Source of the DNA: Planctomycetia bacterium
GTDB lineage: Bacteria; Planctomycetota; Planctomycetia; Pirellulales; Thermoguttaceae
Assembly (NCBI GenBank): GCA_030537455.1
Contig: JAUNMR010000016.1
Location: 1-64,000, forward strand
Length of the DNA: 64,000 bases
Direction: 5' to 3'
Below are positions 37,798 to 46,607 of the stretch, piece after piece. Position numbers and translations under genes: made by a program. A model generated the notes under the pieces. The model saw only the letters and a list, made by a program, of their open reading frames with translations. It was not told the origin of the DNA and ran no database searches. Each line of letters starts with the position of its first letter. Within the stretch, counting starts at the first letter, position 1.

Positions 37798-39126
37798 ATG
37801 AAATCGTTAAAACAAGTGTTCCGCGCTATCTTGGCGTTATACGTCCTAGCGCTATGTACGCCGAGTCAGGCGAAAATTGCCGTTATAGACGACCAACCTC
37901 AAGTCTTTATTATGCAGGTTAGCCAGTTCATTGACGTGAACGTCGACAATTGGCCGGTCGACAATGCGCATGGTATGGCAGAAACCTTTAGTGACGAGCG
38001 ACGAATAGACGCCCCGAAGAACCTCGTCGCTTTGACCGTCGGCGACGCCTTCCAAACGCTGCCTATTAAGCGCATTGTCGAGCGTCGGTTTAGTGATTTC
38101 GTTAACGCCGTCGACGACGAGGATATTGCGATCTTCTATTACAATGGTCTAGCGTTCAGCTTCTCCGACCAGTCTGATCTGCACTTGCTCACCGCCGACG
38201 CCGCTCTTAGCGACTACGTCTGTGACGCTAGTGAAGAGCAAATTGAGCGACTGCTAACCTACAGCGTGTCAGTACAAGAGATCGTCTCCGCGCTCAATAA
38301 CACCGGCGCTAGGCGCGTGATCATCCTTCTGGATATTCCCGTTTGTTTGGAAATCGACCAAAACGCCGAGGACGCTCAGAACGACCAAGACGACGAAAGC
38401 GAAGAAGCCAAGGACAAGGGTAAAAACAAGTCGCAAGTCCAACAGATCTGCGTGCCGATGAATTTCAAGGCGTCCAATGACGTTAATAGTCAAACGATCA
38501 TCTGGACTTCTATCGGGGTTTCCTCCAACTCCGACGTCGAGAATACTATTCAATTCAATGGAAAAACCTACTCCGCCTTTACCGGGCTAATGATTCAGGC
38601 TCTCCAGTATCTCAATAGTCCCGCCGACGCCAATCATGACGGTCAAGCGTCCTTCTTCGAAACCGTGCAATATGTCACTGATTCCATGAAGACGATTCGA
38701 GAGAACGATGTGACATTATCTCTCTACCACTACGGTCTCCTGACTGATTTCAATTTCGCACATGGTAAATACAACCGCTCAATTGAAATCAATGAAAAAG
38801 ACGCGGATAATCCGGACAAAAGTAATGAACAAGTAGTTGACGAAGAAAATACTCCCGATTCCCAAGACGAGGAGAACGACAATAACGAACAACCCGTCGT
38901 GGAGGAAGAGGAAGAAGACGACAATGGCGTCGGGATCATTATCGAGTCTGTTCAACCTGGCGACGTCGCTGAGGCGGACGAGGACGAGGAATACGAACCG
39001 TTTGTGACCATCGAAGTCATTTCCAATTCCCAAGACGATGAGGATGACGAAGACGACCAGAACAACGAAGAAGACGAGGAAGAAGACGACAACGGCGTCG
39101 GGATTATTATCGAATCAGTCGCGTAG
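37798..39126 (+). CDS. Exported caspase-fold protein without catalytic dyad (pseudo-caspase)
   Basis: 442 residues with a signal peptide (about 1-25, ending PSQA). The middle follows the caspase/metacaspase (C14) plan: a strand with IAIFYYNGLAFSF where active enzymes have 'FYYSGHG' (Leu118 replaces the His), LHLLTADAAL, SVQEIVSALNNTGARRVIIL, then DIPVC (179-183) where active enzymes have 'DAC', and a p10-like part with YSAFTGLMIQALQYL and DANHDGQASFFETVQYV. An acidic stretch replaces the usual inter-subunit linker. After residue 330 comes a very acidic tail in which DDNGVGIIIESV occurs twice (about 374-385 and 430-441), the second copy just before the terminal Ala442. Inference: secreted binding protein, not a protease. 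Confidence 0.72.
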   Translation: MKSLKQVFRAILALYVLALCTPSQAKIAVIDDQPQVFIMQVSQFIDVNVDNWPVDNAHGMAETFSDERRIDAPKNLVALTVGDAFQTLPIKRIVERRFSDFVNAVDDEDIAIFYYNGLAFSFSDQSDLHLLTADAALSDYVCDASEEQIERLLTYSVSVQEIVSALNNTGARRVIILLDIPVCLEIDQNAEDAQNDQDDESEEAKDKGKNKSQVQQICVPMNFKASNDVNSQTIIWTSIGVSSNSDVENTIQFNGKTYSAFTGLMIQALQYLNSPADANHDGQASFFETVQYVTDSMKTIRENDVTLSLYHYGLLTDFNFAHGKYNRSIEINEKDADNPDKSNEQVVDEENTPDSQDEENDNNEQPVVEEEEEDDNGVGIIIESVQPGDVAEADEDEEYEPFVTIEVISNSQDDEDDEDDQNNEEDEEEDDNGVGIIIESVA

Positions 39127-39707
39127 ACCAAGTAGGACGGCAAGCGAATCTTCTCGACTTGCCAGATGAATCGTGCCCCTATTACGGCGCAACGCCTAGA
39201 CTAAGCGTTGCGCCGATTTTTATTAACACTTTCCACGTGCGCCAAAAAACACAATTATATTATCTTCTTAAATTACCTAGTTTTACATCTAGCAAAAAAT
39301 CTTAAAAAATATGCCAAACTCCGAAATTGCTCTTGGAGAAACTCAGAATGTTTTTCATAATTAAGGTTGACGCCAAAAACGCACAGTCTGGCAACCGCCT
39401 AGCGACGCGTTGTATAGGCGTACGAAGAGCGATTTCAACGTAAGAAAGCTCAAGTTCATCGCGTCCCGGGTCGATACAACCACTAGAAGGACGCGACAAA
39501 GGATTGACGCGCTCCCACGCGTGCGTTGACTCTACCGCAAGGTCGTTAACGTTTCACGCGTAAACCAGTCGCGAGCGCTCGTACGACCTTAAATGGCCAA
39601 GCGCGACGTTCGTCGTTTTAAAGATGGAATTACCGTCGTCCCTGTGCTCAAACAGCGACGCGCCAATAAGAAAATTCCTTCTGAGCGTTGTATTCAGGAG
39701 AACGAAC
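39127..39707. other. Intergenic region before the FlgM-like gene
   Basis: 581 bases. The terminator at 39185-39224 closes the caspase-fold gene; the remainder, A+T-rich around 39240-39360, contains no gene that could be supported. Confidence 0.5.
39185..39224 (+). terminator. Terminator of the pseudo-caspase gene
   Basis: Perfect 11-bp arms CGGCGCAACGC and GCGTTGCGCCG, followed by ATTTTTATT. Confidence 0.85.
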
Positions 39708-39989
39708 ATGAATATTCACGGTATCAATAGCGCCCAACCGACAACCGCCATTCGTCCGGAAACTTCGGTCAAACGTAGCGCCGTTGCGCAGCAGAACCTC
39801 GTCGGTCGCGACGAAATGAATATTTCCGCACAACGCGGCGCGCAACGCGTTGCTAACGCTAACTTCGACGCCTCTGAAATTCGTATGGATCTGGTCAATC
39901 GCGTGCGCGCTGAAATCGCCGCGGGCACTTACTACTCCGACGAAAAACTGGAAATCGCTTTCACGCGTATGTTCGAATCCTTCGAATAA
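39708..39989 (+). CDS. FlgM-like anti-sigma-28 factor
   Basis: 93 residues from the ATG at 39708, fixed by AGGAG 7 bases upstream; the open frame extends further back without an RBS. The N-terminus MNIHGINSAQ and disordered middle resemble FlgM. The C-terminal RMDLVNRVRAEIAAGTYYSD followed by EKLEIAFTRMFESF matches the FlgM sigma-binding helices ('R...I...I..GTY..D...IA..L'). FlgM holds FliA (sigma-28) inactive until the hook is complete. No flagellar or fliA gene is in this window, so it is an orphan here. A hairpin follows at 40036-40062. Confidence 0.68.
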   Translation: MNIHGINSAQPTTAIRPETSVKRSAVAQQNLVGRDEMNISAQRGAQRVANANFDASEIRMDLVNRVRAEIAAGTYYSDEKLEIAFTRMFESFE

Positions 39990-40035
39990 TACCTAGTTCT
40001 CTTTCTTCCTTTGGCGTAACGCTCAGACATGAGAC

Positions 40036-40062
40036 AACCGGCGTCATGAACCTTCGCCGGTT
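40036..40062 (+). terminator. Possible terminator of the FlgM-like gene
   Basis: Perfect 8-bp arms AACCGGCG and CGCCGGTT around 11 bases; the downstream tract is only weakly T-rich. Confidence 0.45.
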
Positions 40063-40207
40063 ACGCTCGATTCTGACGTTGCGCTCTTTCTATTTCTTGA
40101 ACACAATCGCGCCGCTATCTTATAGCCACAAACACGCGAATCGCTGTTACTGTGCGACTCGTTCAATTTCCACCAGCTATCGTTTGGGATTCAACGCGAC
40201 GCAAACG

Positions 40208-41539
40208 CTAGCGTCGCAAAACGTCCGAGAGGTCGTACGCCACGCGTCGCGCGCGTTGCGCCTTCTGCGCCGCGTCCGGCTCCGGTCGCGCCGCAAGCGT
40301 TTTGACCTCTTCGAGATTCTCACGCGCCATTTGATTCCAAATCGCCAATTTCTGACTCTGATAATCAAACCTCGCGCGCATACGCGTTTCCAAGGTATTT
40401 TTCCCGTCTTCGGCTTCTGTGGTCATATCGCCGTCCCCCTCGCTCATGGGAGGTTCTGCGAAATCGCCCCAGAATACCATAACGCCGTTCTCCGTGCTAA
40501 AACAGTACTGGTTCTTCTGTCCAGGACGTCCCTCAAAAACACAAACGCGGTCGATGTGTAACGTTTCCAAGAGACGGTGGTCGTTCAAGAAGTCGACAAA
40601 GGTCATGCACTCTTGCAAAGAAACGTTCGCAAGGTCGCCGTACGCGGTGGTCGGCTTATAGAAGATCCCCACGATATGGGGCTTTGCCGCCCTCGCCTCA
40701 GGGTGTTCTCTGAAATACTCCTCTGGCAGGCGATATCCAGTCCTATCGACGAGATACTGTTGGGAGTTATACTCCACGAATTCATCGGGGGTTTTAGGCG
40801 TACGTAAGGCGGCGTCGACGATTTCAAACGTGGAATCATGGAACCCCTGATACGCCCGCACCGCACGCAGGGTCGACGACTCCTCCAGCGCGAGGGTTCG
40901 TTCCGGAAAAAGTTCCAACGTCCTATTACAAAAGCTCTCCGCGGCTGGCAAGGTCGGATCGACGATCGCCATCGGTTCGCGAAACGCCAAGTAAACGTCG
41001 ACCTGACCGGGGTAGGCCAACTTTACCTTATCAACCTTCAGCGCCCAAGGCGTGGCGTAAAAGGCGTCAGAGAGCGCCTCGGTCAGCCCGGGACGGTTCA
41101 CGTTCAGTTCAGCGCCTGCAAATTCCTCAGGCAAATTATCAAGCGCCTGTAGCACATAGTCGTTGGGAACCCAAGGCGGCGCGTTCCATACGCGGATATT
41201 CTCCGGATGAATAATATGCTCCGGACTATTAAAAACCGCATCGTGATAGCGATCCCACAATACAAAGAGCGTGACCGACAGCAGTAGGAGCATAAAGAGG
41301 AACGAAATCAAATCGCGCTGACGTGAACCGCGAAGACCGCGCGCAAAACTCGACCAAGACGAAGACGCGCGACCACGACCGCGCTGACCCTCAGGCGAGA
41401 CGGCGCTAGAGCGACCACGACGCAAACGCCGCGTACGACTGCGACCTGCGTCGCGAAAGTTCGGAGCTATGCCAGAACGCGCCCCGCGGCGTACGCTACG
41501 CGAGTCGCGTGTTCCGTCGATTCGACTGTTACGTTTCAC
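40208..41539 (-). CDS. FtsQ/DivIB-like bitopic membrane protein
   Basis: 443 residues from a GTG at 41539 (no strong RBS). The topology is that of FtsQ: a long Arg/Ser-rich cytoplasmic tail (1-75), one membrane helix (about 77-95, ISFLFMLLLLSVTLFVLW), then an outer part starting with a POTRA-like module (112-193). The segment ATPWALKVDKVKLAYPGQVD then VYLAFREPMAIVD follows the FtsQ pattern 'PWV..A.V.R.WP..L.V.V.ER.PVA' closely. The C-terminal 250 residues are beta-rich. FtsQ recruits division proteins; in planctomycetes, which mostly lack FtsZ, the job is unclear. Divergent from a possible peptidoglycan-linked lipoprotein. The C-terminal end (after about 400) is charged and helical. Confidence 0.6.
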   Translation of the reverse strand: MKRNSRIDGTRDSRSVRRGARSGIAPNFRDAGRSRTRRLRRGRSSAVSPEGQRGRGRASSSWSSFARGLRGSRQRDLISFLFMLLLLSVTLFVLWDRYHDAVFNSPEHIIHPENIRVWNAPPWVPNDYVLQALDNLPEEFAGAELNVNRPGLTEALSDAFYATPWALKVDKVKLAYPGQVDVYLAFREPMAIVDPTLPAAESFCNRTLELFPERTLALEESSTLRAVRAYQGFHDSTFEIVDAALRTPKTPDEFVEYNSQQYLVDRTGYRLPEEYFREHPEARAAKPHIVGIFYKPTTAYGDLANVSLQECMTFVDFLNDHRLLETLHIDRVCVFEGRPGQKNQYCFSTENGVMVFWGDFAEPPMSEGDGDMTTEAEDGKNTLETRMRARFDYQSQKLAIWNQMARENLEEVKTLAARPEPDAAQKAQRARRVAYDLSDVLRR

Positions 41540-41667
41540 TCTCGTCTACGCTTTCTATTGGGTCAAATTTCGTTAATCTTCTCTTGGCGGAACAAAAGAA
41601 AAACGCTATTGTTACTACGCGCTTCACACGGTGGGAACACCGCGTCAAGACGCAGGAAGGACGCACT

Positions 41668-42231
41668 ATGTTAAACCGCCGCCACGCGCCGATTTGTTCG
41701 CGATTAGCCGTCGCGCTAACGCTCTTTGTCATCACCACGACGTTCGGATGCTCTTTCATGAGCCGCCCTAAACCATTGGATCTCAACGTCGTGGAACATG
41801 CCTCGCAGGAAACGACCAGTAAGGTCATACGTGAAATCCAACAACGTTCGACCCTCTCGGGCGAAGGAACCCCCACGCTATGTTTCCTCGGCGTCTCGGG
41901 CGACGGCGCGGAAAGTCTCTCCACCTCCACGCGTACGGCGCTCGAAGCCTCCTCCGCATTCCGTCTACTCGATAAATCGGTCGTGCAAGCCGCGCTAAAA
42001 GACAGCGGAGTGCGTGCAAATAACGTCTTTATTCCGGCGGAACGGAAAAAACTGGTCGACGCCTTAGGCGAACCGATCGACTATCTCCTCGCGGGATACG
42101 TTGAAAGCGTCTCACAAGATTCCGACGAAGACGACGAAAAGTCCAAAGGCGCCGCCAATAAGCTCATATATCGCCTGGAGTTGGTCAATATCGAGACGAA
42201 CGTGAAGTCGGAATTCACGGCGGAACTCTAA
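41668..42231 (+). CDS. LpoB-like lipoprotein
   Basis: 187 residues from the ATG at 41668, fixed by AGGAAGG; this start removes the overlap with the divergent gene. Signal peptide with lipobox TTTFGC (Cys28 or so). The mature part, FLGVSGDGAESLSTSTRTAL, then SSAFRLLDKSVVQAALKDSG, VDALGEPIDYLLAGYVESV and IYRLELVNIETNVKSEFTAE, follows the pattern of LpoB and related CsgG/TolB-N-like lipoproteins. LpoB activates the peptidoglycan synthase PBP1B from the outer membrane. The assignment is by pattern and could instead be another member of that fold. A convergent terminator follows at 42295. Confidence 0.6.
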   Translation: MLNRRHAPICSRLAVALTLFVITTTFGCSFMSRPKPLDLNVVEHASQETTSKVIREIQQRSTLSGEGTPTLCFLGVSGDGAESLSTSTRTALEASSAFRLLDKSVVQAALKDSGVRANNVFIPAERKKLVDALGEPIDYLLAGYVESVSQDSDEDDEKSKGAANKLIYRLELVNIETNVKSEFTAEL

Positions 42232-42294
42232 AGCGCGACCCGTCAGTGCGACTGACACAATACCAAGCCGCATAATGACGTTGGTCTATCACGT

Positions 42295-42333
42295 TAGCGA
42301 CGATTTGTCACGTACGAATCGTCGCTATTTTTT
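42295..42333 (+). terminator. Terminator overlapping the 3' end of miaA
   Basis: Perfect 11-bp arms TAGCGACGATT and AATCGTCGCTA, then six Ts. The right arm and T-run lie inside the last codons of miaA on the other strand, so the sequence serves as coding DNA and as terminator. Confidence 0.8.
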
Positions 42334-43270
42334 CAAGTAGCTCCGACGTGAGACTCGAAAGGTCGCGGTCGGTCGCATCAATGCGCTGCGCGCCCTGCGC
42401 TTCCAGAGAACGGAACCACGTCTCCTGACGCTTCGCAAAATTACGCGTTAGACGCTTGATCGTCTCCACGGCGTCTTCCATTGTGCGTTCATGACAGAGC
42501 GCCTGCCAGATCTCGCGATAACCGATCGCCTGCGACGCCGTCTTGCCAAGTCGTTCCGTACCGGTAAAAAGCGCGCGCGTCTCCTCGACCAGTCCTTGCT
42601 CCAGCATGAGGTCGACGCGACGATTAATCCGCTCGTATAACTTCTCGCGCTCCCACGTAAGAATAAAGACGCGTTGTGGCGCCACGCGCGGCGCACTGTT
42701 GAACTGCTGTTGTAACTGCGAAGCGCATTGACCCGTCGTGCGATAGACCTCCAGCGCGCGCGACACGCGTTTCACGTCGTTGGGGTGTAAGCGTTCTGCG
42801 CTAACTGCGTCCACCTTACGCAACTCTTCCCACAGCGCCATCGCGCCATGTTCCGTCGAAAACCGGCGAAGTTCCTCACGCAACTGCTCCGATGCGCTCG
42901 GAGCCTCAAAGACCCCGTAAAGGATCGATTTGAGATACAATGGCGTGCCGCCAACAAACAGCGCCGTATGACCAGACGACTCAATTGTACGCGTCGCTTC
43001 TTCGGCAAGTTGTAAATAACGCACAAGCGAAAAATTCTCACTCGGGGACGCCACGTCCAAAAGGTAATGACATACCCCGCCGCGCTCCTCCAACGTCGGT
43101 TTCGCCGAGCCGACGTCTAGTCCGCGATAGATCGCCATAGAATCCATCGAGACGATCTGCGCACAAAGAGCCTGCGCCGCCGCCACGCCCAAACTTGTCT
43201 TACCGCTGGCCGTGGCGCCGGTGAGAAAAAAAGCGCGACTAAACGCGCAATCGCTCGCTTGCTCTACCAT
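42308..43270 (-). CDS. miaA: tRNA dimethylallyltransferase
   Basis: 320 residues. It prenylates A37 of tRNAs reading codons that begin with U, the first step to ms2i6A. The P-loop GATASGKT is at 18-25; DSMAIYRGLDVGSAKP and YLLDVASPSENFS are family signatures, as is FVGGTPLYLKSILYG. Length is normal. It is divergent from the DciA-like/gyrB unit and ends against a convergent lipoprotein gene, sharing its last codons with that gene's terminator. Confidence 0.95.
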   Translation of the reverse strand: MVEQASDCAFSRAFFLTGATASGKTSLGVAAAQALCAQIVSMDSMAIYRGLDVGSAKPTLEERGGVCHYLLDVASPSENFSLVRYLQLAEEATRTIESSGHTALFVGGTPLYLKSILYGVFEAPSASEQLREELRRFSTEHGAMALWEELRKVDAVSAERLHPNDVKRVSRALEVYRTTGQCASQLQQQFNSAPRVAPQRVFILTWEREKLYERINRRVDLMLEQGLVEETRALFTGTERLGKTASQAIGYREIWQALCHERTMEDAVETIKRLTRNFAKRQETWFRSLEAQGAQRIDATDRDLSSLTSELLEKIATIRT

Positions 43271-43393
43271 TGTCTATCGCCTCAATTTCCGTCGCCTCAC
43301 GTTGACGCGCGTTCGACTGCGACTCTATTGTCCCCAAACGCGCCAAGACGTCAAGTTCACACGAAACGCGCGGTTTTTTCAAACCCCGTCGAC

Positions 43394-43422
43394 TTGTCGA
43401 GCAACTAGTTTTGTGGTATAAT
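43394..43422 (+). promoter_or_regulatory. Promoter of the DciA-like/gyrB unit
   Basis: TTGTCG (43394-43399), a 17-base spacer, and a perfect TATAAT (43417-43422). The start would be near 43429, about 80 bases before the first ATG at 43512. Confidence 0.65.
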
Positions 43423-43511
43423 ACGCCGACGATATACGTGACGCCTTCATGCGCAAAAGCGCCTGAAATCTTGTCGCGACGCCGACAAAACACTACGGAG
43501 TAGCACGCCAC

Positions 43512-43958
43512 ATGGCCAAGTCGAAACGCAAGCGAACGAACAGTCGTCCCGACCCCTTTGCGCGCGCCCCTCACCCACTGGGATTCCAGTTCCTCAGCGA
43601 TGAACGTCCCATACGCGCGGTAAGCTTTCAGGCGATTCTGCCGAGCGTCGTCGCTAAGTATGGTCTGGGACGCAAAATGGCGAACCAACGCTTGCAAGAG
43701 GCGTGGCAAAACGCCTTACGAAACGTCTTCTGTCAAGAGGACGCGCTGCTGACAGACCAATTAGACGGCAACGCCAAGCTCGAACTCTTCCTTGAAAACA
43801 CGCGCGCTACCACCCTGCGCGCGGGCGCGCTCAGGATTGAGATCGCCTCCAACTTGCTATATCAGGAACTGCTCTTCGTGAAAAGCCAGCTACTAGCGCA
43901 ACTACAGAGCCAATTGCACGACGTTGCGCTGAAGTCCTTGAAGTTTGTCGTGCGATAA
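43512..43958 (+). CDS. DUF721/DciA-like protein
   Basis: 148 residues. The region from about 50 to 148 (GLGRKMANQRLQEAWQNALR, LRAGALRIEIASNLLYQELL and KSQLLAQLQSQL) fits the DUF721/DciA fold: a helix with a conserved Trp then a KH-like sheet with 'G.L.V.V.s..w..eL'. DciA loads the replicative helicase in bacteria lacking DnaC/DnaI. The N-terminus is basic and disordered. It sits 48 bases before gyrB on the same strand, a frequent DUF721 neighbourhood. Confidence 0.75.
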   Translation: MAKSKRKRTNSRPDPFARAPHPLGFQFLSDERPIRAVSFQAILPSVVAKYGLGRKMANQRLQEAWQNALRNVFCQEDALLTDQLDGNAKLELFLENTRATTLRAGALRIEIASNLLYQELLFVKSQLLAQLQSQLHDVALKSLKFVVR

Positions 43959-44006
43959 CGCCATGCGCATGTTGCGCTGACGTGCTGTTTTTATAAAGTA
44001 GACGCT

Positions 44007-46601
44007 ATGACCCAAAAGAAAAACCAATCAAACGACCTGACCGCGCCCCAAGACGATATCTTGAACAACGCCGACGCCAACGAAGATATGGAACAGTACA
44101 ACTTCGACGACGTCCCGCGCGCTAACGAATCGTACACCGCGGAAGACATGCAGCATCTGAACGACCGTGAACACGTGCGCGCGCGACCGTCTATGTACAT
44201 CGGCGACGTCGCATCACAAGGTCTACATCATCTGGTCAATGAAGTGGTCGACAACTCTCTGGACGAAGCGCTCGCCGGATATGCTCAAAATATCTCCGTC
44301 ACGATCAACGTTGACGGCTCCGTCACCGTAGAGGACGACGGAAGAGGCATTCCCGTCGACGTCCACCCCGAACTGCAAGTCTCTACCCTAGAAGGCGTAA
44401 TGACGGTGCTCAAGTTCGGAGGAAAGTTCACCAAAGGCGCCTATCAAACCTCGGGAGGTCTACACGGCGTCGGCGTTACCGTCGTGAACTTCCTATCGGA
44501 ATGGTGCGAAGTGGAAGTCTGCCGCGACGGTTATTCCTTTCATCAAGAGTACCAGCGCGGCGAACCGACCGGTCCGGTCGAACAAGGTAATAAAAGCGAT
44601 AAACACGGCACCAAAACCACGTTTAAGCCCGACTCGGAAATCTTCCAGGACGTCAAGTTCGATTACAGCATACTCTACCGTAGACTGCAGGATCTCGCCT
44701 TCCTGAACCCGAGAATACACATTCGATTCCACGACGCAAGAGACGGTCGAGGAGAAGATTTTCACTATCAGCACGGTCTCATCGATTTCGTTAAAAACCT
44801 CAATCGTGGCGACGACCCCGCCCACCCGGACGTTATCTACGTGTCAAATGACGTCGACGGCGTGAAGGTCTCCATCGCGCTGCAATATTCCTCTGACTAC
44901 AACGAGACTGTACGATCTTACGTCAATAACGTCAATACGATCGAAGGGGGAACGCACCTCACCGGGTTCCGTCGCGCGCTTACCAATGTTCTGAGCCGAT
45001 ACGGTCAATCCTCGAACCTCTTTAAGAATATCACCCCTACCGGCGAAGACTTCCGCGAGGGTCTCACCGCCGTGGTCTCCGTACGCGTGCCCAACCCGCT
45101 CTTCCAAGGACAAACAAAGACCAAACTCGGAAACGTTGAGGTCGAAGGGATTGTCGCGTCTATCTTTGGCTCGTCCTTTAGCAAATACCTCGAAGAGCAT
45201 CCCGCCACAGGCAAGACGATCATTCAGAAATCGATCGTCGCCGCAGAGGCGCGCGAAAGCGCTAAAAAAGCGCGTGAAATGGTACACGCGCGCAAAAACG
45301 CTATGAATCGCGGCGGTATGCCCGGGAAGCTCAGAGACTGTACCAGTCGCGAGGTCGATAAATGCGAACTCTACCTCGTCGAGGGCAACTCCGCCGGCGG
45401 CTCCGCCGAGGGCGGGCGTATTCGTGAATTCCAAGCGATTCTTCCACTGCGCGGTAAAGTCATTAACGCCTTTAAATCAACTGACACGCGCGTGCTAAGC
45501 AACGAAGAAGTGCGCAGTATGATCGTGGCGTTCGGCGCCGGTTACGGCAAAGACATGGATCTCTCCAAACGTCGATACGGCAAAATCGTCATTATGACCG
45601 ACGCCGACGTTGACGGCTCGCACATTCGCACGCTACTACTGACCCTCTTCTACCGTCAGATGTACGATATGATCAAAGGCGGGTTCGTCTATGCGGCGCA
45701 ACCTCCCCTGTTCCGCGTGCGCCGCAAGGGCGGAAAAGGTCCGGCAAGATACGTGCAGACCGAAGAGGAAATGAAAAAAGAACTCCTCGAAGCGGGTATT
45801 CAAAACGCTCAGTTCGACCCCAGAGACGGTAGACTCATTAAAGACGAGGAAATCACCGCGCTATGCCATACCCTGAGCGCTTTGGAAGACTCCATCCTGG
45901 CGCTCGAGCGTCGCGGGTTCAATCTTCGCGAACTTGCGGCGCTACAAGACCCCGTCACCGCTAAACTGCCGATGTTCCACGTCTCTTGGAAGAAAAAGGA
46001 CGTCTGGTTCTTCGAAAGAAGAGAACTCACTGAGTACCTCAATCAGATCGAACAAGAGACCGGTCAGACAATCGAAGCGCTCACCGGCTCCATTAGCGCG
46101 GCGCTCAATCAGACCGACTCCGCTAAATTTAACAAGCAAGAGAACGAAGAAGACGCCGACGACGCCGTCTCGCCCTTGCGTATCGTCGAACTACATGAAA
46201 TCCGTTCTATGAACCAGCATCTCCTGGAACTGCGCAAGTTCGGATTCGAAATCGACTCGCTCTACACCATTCAGCGCACCGGCGTGGAAGGCTCAAGATA
46301 CGCGCTACTGCGCGGCGACTCCGAAGTCGGCGTCGACGACCTGCGCTCGCTACTGGTCTCGATCCGTCAGGCCGGTGAAAAAGGATGGCAAATCACTCGA
46401 TTTAAGGGTTTGGGAGAAATGGATCCCGAGGAGTTGAGAGAAACTACGCTCGACCCCGCTAATCGTACCCTTGTTCAGATCACAATGGAAGACGCAGAAG
46501 CGGCCGACGAGCTCTTCCGCACGCTCATGGGAGAAAAGGTCGAACCGCGTCGTGAATTCATCGAAAAATTCGCGCTCGACGCCAAAAATATCGACGCCTA
46601 A
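44007..46601 (+). CDS. gyrB: DNA gyrase subunit B
   Basis: 864 residues. ATPase subunit of the type IIA topoisomerase that adds negative supercoils. A 50-residue acidic N-terminal extension precedes the GHKL ATPase domain (ARPSMYIGD; NEVVDNSLDEALAG; DDGRGIPVD; GGLHGVGVTVVNFLS). The TOPRIM domain has VEGNSAGGSAEGGR (Glu459, Asn461) and TDADVDGSHIRT with the metal-binding Asp pair. A roughly 170-residue insert (about 575-745) interrupts TOPRIM as in many Gram-negative GyrB, and the C-terminus KGLGEMDPEELRETTLDP is standard. Asn461 stands where most gyrases have Asp (E. coli Asp426). gyrA is not in the window. Confidence 0.96.
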   Translation: MTQKKNQSNDLTAPQDDILNNADANEDMEQYNFDDVPRANESYTAEDMQHLNDREHVRARPSMYIGDVASQGLHHLVNEVVDNSLDEALAGYAQNISVTINVDGSVTVEDDGRGIPVDVHPELQVSTLEGVMTVLKFGGKFTKGAYQTSGGLHGVGVTVVNFLSEWCEVEVCRDGYSFHQEYQRGEPTGPVEQGNKSDKHGTKTTFKPDSEIFQDVKFDYSILYRRLQDLAFLNPRIHIRFHDARDGRGEDFHYQHGLIDFVKNLNRGDDPAHPDVIYVSNDVDGVKVSIALQYSSDYNETVRSYVNNVNTIEGGTHLTGFRRALTNVLSRYGQSSNLFKNITPTGEDFREGLTAVVSVRVPNPLFQGQTKTKLGNVEVEGIVASIFGSSFSKYLEEHPATGKTIIQKSIVAAEARESAKKAREMVHARKNAMNRGGMPGKLRDCTSREVDKCELYLVEGNSAGGSAEGGRIREFQAILPLRGKVINAFKSTDTRVLSNEEVRSMIVAFGAGYGKDMDLSKRRYGKIVIMTDADVDGSHIRTLLLTLFYRQMYDMIKGGFVYAAQPPLFRVRRKGGKGPARYVQTEEEMKKELLEAGIQNAQFDPRDGRLIKDEEITALCHTLSALEDSILALERRGFNLRELAALQDPVTAKLPMFHVSWKKKDVWFFERRELTEYLNQIEQETGQTIEALTGSISAALNQTDSAKFNKQENEEDADDAVSPLRIVELHEIRSMNQHLLELRKFGFEIDSLYTIQRTGVEGSRYALLRGDSEVGVDDLRSLLVSIRQAGEKGWQITRFKGLGEMDPEELRETTLDPANRTLVQITMEDAEAADELFRTLMGEKVEPRREFIEKFALDAKNIDA

Positions 46602-46607
46602 GCCCTT

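Noticed and set aside
39302..39499. 65-codon minus-strand frame
   Set aside because: No RBS or recognisable product; lies in A+T-rich intergenic DNA.
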